Positions 61,620-64,000 of a stretch of 64,000 bases of DNA are shown here, one piece after another. The DNA is from Arctopsyche grandis (lineage: Eukaryota > Arthropoda > Insecta > Trichoptera > Hydropsychidae). Each line of letters starts with the position of its first letter. Position 1 is the first letter of the stretch. The translations under genes were made by a program, and so were the position numbers. Below the pieces are notes generated by a model. It ran no database searches and was not told the DNA's origin. It was given only the letters and a program-made list of their open reading frames with translations. The stretch is taken from positions 21,132,256 to 21,196,255 of the forward strand of contig NC_135357.1 of NCBI RefSeq assembly GCF_051622035.1, in the 5' to 3' direction.

Positions 61620-62183
61620 ACACGGCCGTAACCAGGGGGGCTATGGGAGCGCCAGCCCCCCCCCCTTAATTAAAAAATAATATATTATAATTATGAAAAT
61701 TATGTCAAAGTTAGGAAGTCTAATTTATCGTAATTTCTGTTTATTGTTTATCCTATAATTTTTTTACCAATTACCGGTTTCTCGGTGAATTGCCAAATTT
61801 TCCAATTTCAAAAATAGACTACTTTTTTTGTACAAAATATATTTAGCCAAACGCCAATAAACATTATTTATTATGTACTAAGATATATTGTCCAAAAAAT
61901 GGTATGACTGTTAATGAATTCTCTATAAATTAATTTTTCATAAAAGACTAAAAAAACATATTTTTATATTCGTCGTATAAGCAAATAGCAGCATAGAAAA
62001 CATAATGTATTCACACTATCGTTCGATAGTTGGGATCTAATTTTTCAGGTGTTTTATTTCATTTTATCAAAAAAGTCATTTTCTTTTTCAAATTATCTTT
62101 TTTTTATTCTGGGTAGTTTCGTTTCTCAAAATGACTTCAGTTTTATTTCTAATAGGTAATTGAAGCCTTTCTTTTACTGATAA
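61620..62183. other. Repeat end plus AT-rich DNA
   Basis: GGCCGTAACCAGGGGGGC at 61625 and CCAGCCCCCCCCCC at 61654-61667 match the inverted block at 30783-30830. Nothing coding follows. Confidence 0.4.
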
Positions 62184-62308
62184 CTAGTCACCGGAGCCTG
62201 AGGTATTGTTCAAATGTTGTGAATGCATTGTTAAAGGTTTGCCGAACCTTTTTTACAAAAGATTTACAACAATGGAACAATGAGCGGCACCTTGGCTATC
62301 CTACCTCT
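62184..62308. mobile_element. Hairpin MITE, family M1, copy 3
   Basis: Begins CTAGTCACCGGAGCC, ends CCTACCTCT, and is flanked by the exact 8-bp repeat ACTGATAA (62176-62183 and 62309-62316). The core palindrome is the same as in copies 1 and 2. Confidence 0.85.
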
Positions 62309-62319
62309 ACTGATAACAC

Positions 62320-63016
62320 ATATTTGCAATATCATCATCGGAATCTGAAACTGATTAATTTACTACATCTTCCTTGTAAATCCGTTCTGTGACTATTATT
62401 TTTTTTTCTCCTGAATAAAGCACTGGGTCAGACCGGTGCTGCCAGAAGATTAAATAAAGAACTGTAATGTGATAAAACGCAGTGAATCAGTATATCATGT
62501 TGATGTTGATTTGCCGGTAAAAGTAATAATGTACCGATAGATTACTGAGCTATTTTTTGGGTCATTCAATGAACTCCCTAGTTTAGACATATCACACGAT
62601 CGTGAATAAATTCTAGGCGCCTTGAATTTAGCACACATATTTTATTCGAACGTATATTTTTTTTTGATAAAATAACAAAATTAATTTGATAGTTTATTCC
62701 AGAAAAGTGAATGCAATGAATTCCTTGGATACAGATTCCATTTTAATGTGCCGAAGTATATGCACGTAATATTTATATACTCTAATTTTCCGCGAATTCT
62801 AGGCTTACAACAAAAATAAGCATATATATTTTTTTAACTGCTTGGTGCCCCTTTGTTTCATTTCCCACCCTAAAAAAAATGAATTATTGTCTAAAAGGAA
62901 ACTATTACTTGCGATTTACAGTTTTTGAACAAAACCTTATCAAATACTAGATCGGGTATGAAGAATATAAATATAAATTACATGTTCAATATTTTCGAAA
63001 AAATCGTATGGTAATA
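62320..63016. other. No gene recognised
   Basis: AT-rich sequence with no ORF of interest between the M1 element and the LTR element. Confidence 0.4.
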
Positions 63017-64000
63017 TGGAGGATGAACGAATGAGACGACTGGCATGTTAATGCACGTGTTTATTATATGACAGCTGAAGACAGAGTGAGTAGTAGCTCT
63101 CCGAACCCAGCCGAGTTGGTTCCCACTCGCAGGAAGGCAACCAAACTCGACCATGTCGTATAAGCGAGCCGCCACATCACTCCCCCCCCCCCCCCAGCAT
63201 CAGCGATACCAAAATTACAAAGAAACAAATTTTACAAAAGAAAAAAATTATTACGTGGGGAGAAAAAAATTGTTGACGTGGGTCATCCGCTGTGTACATA
63301 GATGTACCGCCCTGAATGGTCGGTAGATTCGAGGGCGGTGACGTCGCGAGCAGGACGGTGGCTGGTCCGATGGTCGCGCCGATGCGATGCGATGCTGCGG
63401 CGGCGCCGCTCTTCCGAGGCTGATGTCGGTTGGTGGGGCGGCGGGGGCGGCAGGGGCATCGATGTGGTTGATGATACTCCGAGCTGGACTGTGAGTCGTT
63501 GTGGCTCGTGGAGGTGTTGTAGCGCTACCGCCCGTCTCGGCGTGACGACGCTCGTGGGGACGGACGGGGCCTTGATGATGATGATGATGATGGTGCTGAT
63601 ATGGTGTATGTCTTGTGGTGCTGGATGACCGTTCTATGTGTAGTGGATCGCGCATGACTCCACATCCAGCTGTCAAGATCGTCGTCTCATTCGCTCCCCC
63701 ATTTTTGTAAGCACCTGTCATCGACGTTGTGGCCGGACGTCGGTAGGTAGGTAGGTAGGTAGCCGTGTCTGCTCGTTTATTGTCACCCGCGGGCCGCGAC
63801 GCGTGTTGATGGCGATGGGGGCGCGGCGGGTAGCTTCTCCCGCCTGGCTCGGAGAGGCAGGGATGAGCGGCATGTTGAAATTGATCGAGGCTGCGTGGCT
63901 CGATGTCGGGGGTCACCAGTATGGAGGATGAACGAATGAGACGACTGGCATGTTAATGCACGGGTTTATTATATGACAGTTGAAGACAGAGTGAGTAGTA
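63017..64000 (-). mobile_element. Short LTR retroelement without pol (TRIM/LARD-like), truncated by window end
   Basis: A near-identical segment occurs at 63017-63098 and 63922-64000 as direct repeats, the second running off the window. In minus orientation the left copy is a complete 3' LTR of about 163 bp (TGATGTGGCGG... to ...CATCCTCCA, 63179 to 63017). It is preceded by a G-rich polypurine tract (forward C run at 63181-63194). The 5' LTR is followed three bases later by TGGTGACCCCCGACAT (63918 downward), which matches a tRNA-Trp primer site with one extra C. Both LTRs contain AATAAA. The 739-bp internal part has no protease, RT or integrase. Its long minus frame (63251-63916) is GC-rich, begins at GTG inside the primer site, and has a His run from (CAT)n, so I do not call it a protein. 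Confidence 0.75.

Noticed and set aside
63251-63916. 221-codon minus-strand ORF
   Set aside because: It starts at GTG inside the LTR element's primer-binding site, is low complexity with a His run encoded by (CAT)n, and lies wholly in the non-coding interior of the retroelement.

Overview
The window is AT-rich, intron-bearing insect nuclear DNA. The evidence is short GT-AG introns, APE-type and RTE-type LINEs, many hAT transposons, Helitron-like elements, pervasive TACATATGTATG-type simple repeats, and proteins that read as insect orthologues (ORC5, coactosin, the NPEPL1/granny-smith aminopeptidase). The order cannot be fixed from the sequence alone.

Layout: 1-27 kb holds no convincing host gene and is a layered repeat landscape: an RTE relic split by a hAT element, a solo LTR, several foldback MITEs, Helitron-like ends, and at about 15.9-20.6 kb a nearly complete two-ORF Jockey/CR1-type LINE on the minus strand. 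A hAT element with a nested LINE fragment follows at 22.4-23.7 kb. From 27.4 to 45 kb lie the host genes: a lipase (minus, 5' end not found), three single-exon secreted CIA30-domain paralogues (30.9, 34.4 and 35.5 kb; minus, plus, minus), and an 11-exon M17 aminopeptidase (NPEPL1 type, 41.8-45.0 kb, plus). At 49.5-51.0 kb is ORC5 (plus, two coding exons), followed by the first three coding exons of coactosin (51.4-52.4 kb, minus), whose last exon was not found. From 53 to 64 kb the sequence is again repeat-rich: two RTE relics, several MITEs and, at the right edge, a short LTR element with a tRNA-Trp-like primer-binding site and no polymerase genes.

The host genes do not form a pathway. The one real cluster is the CIA30 trio, a local tandem-duplication family of small predicted secreted proteins. 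The most informative signals are in the repeats. Several unclassified elements can be delimited to the base by target-site duplications (1010-1595, 8500-8632, 22418-23678, 31604-33186, 56089-56462, 62184-62308). One Helitron-like family has TC...CTAG termini and A/T flanks. Nested insertions give relative ages. Everything here was read by eye; no alignments or database searches were run.
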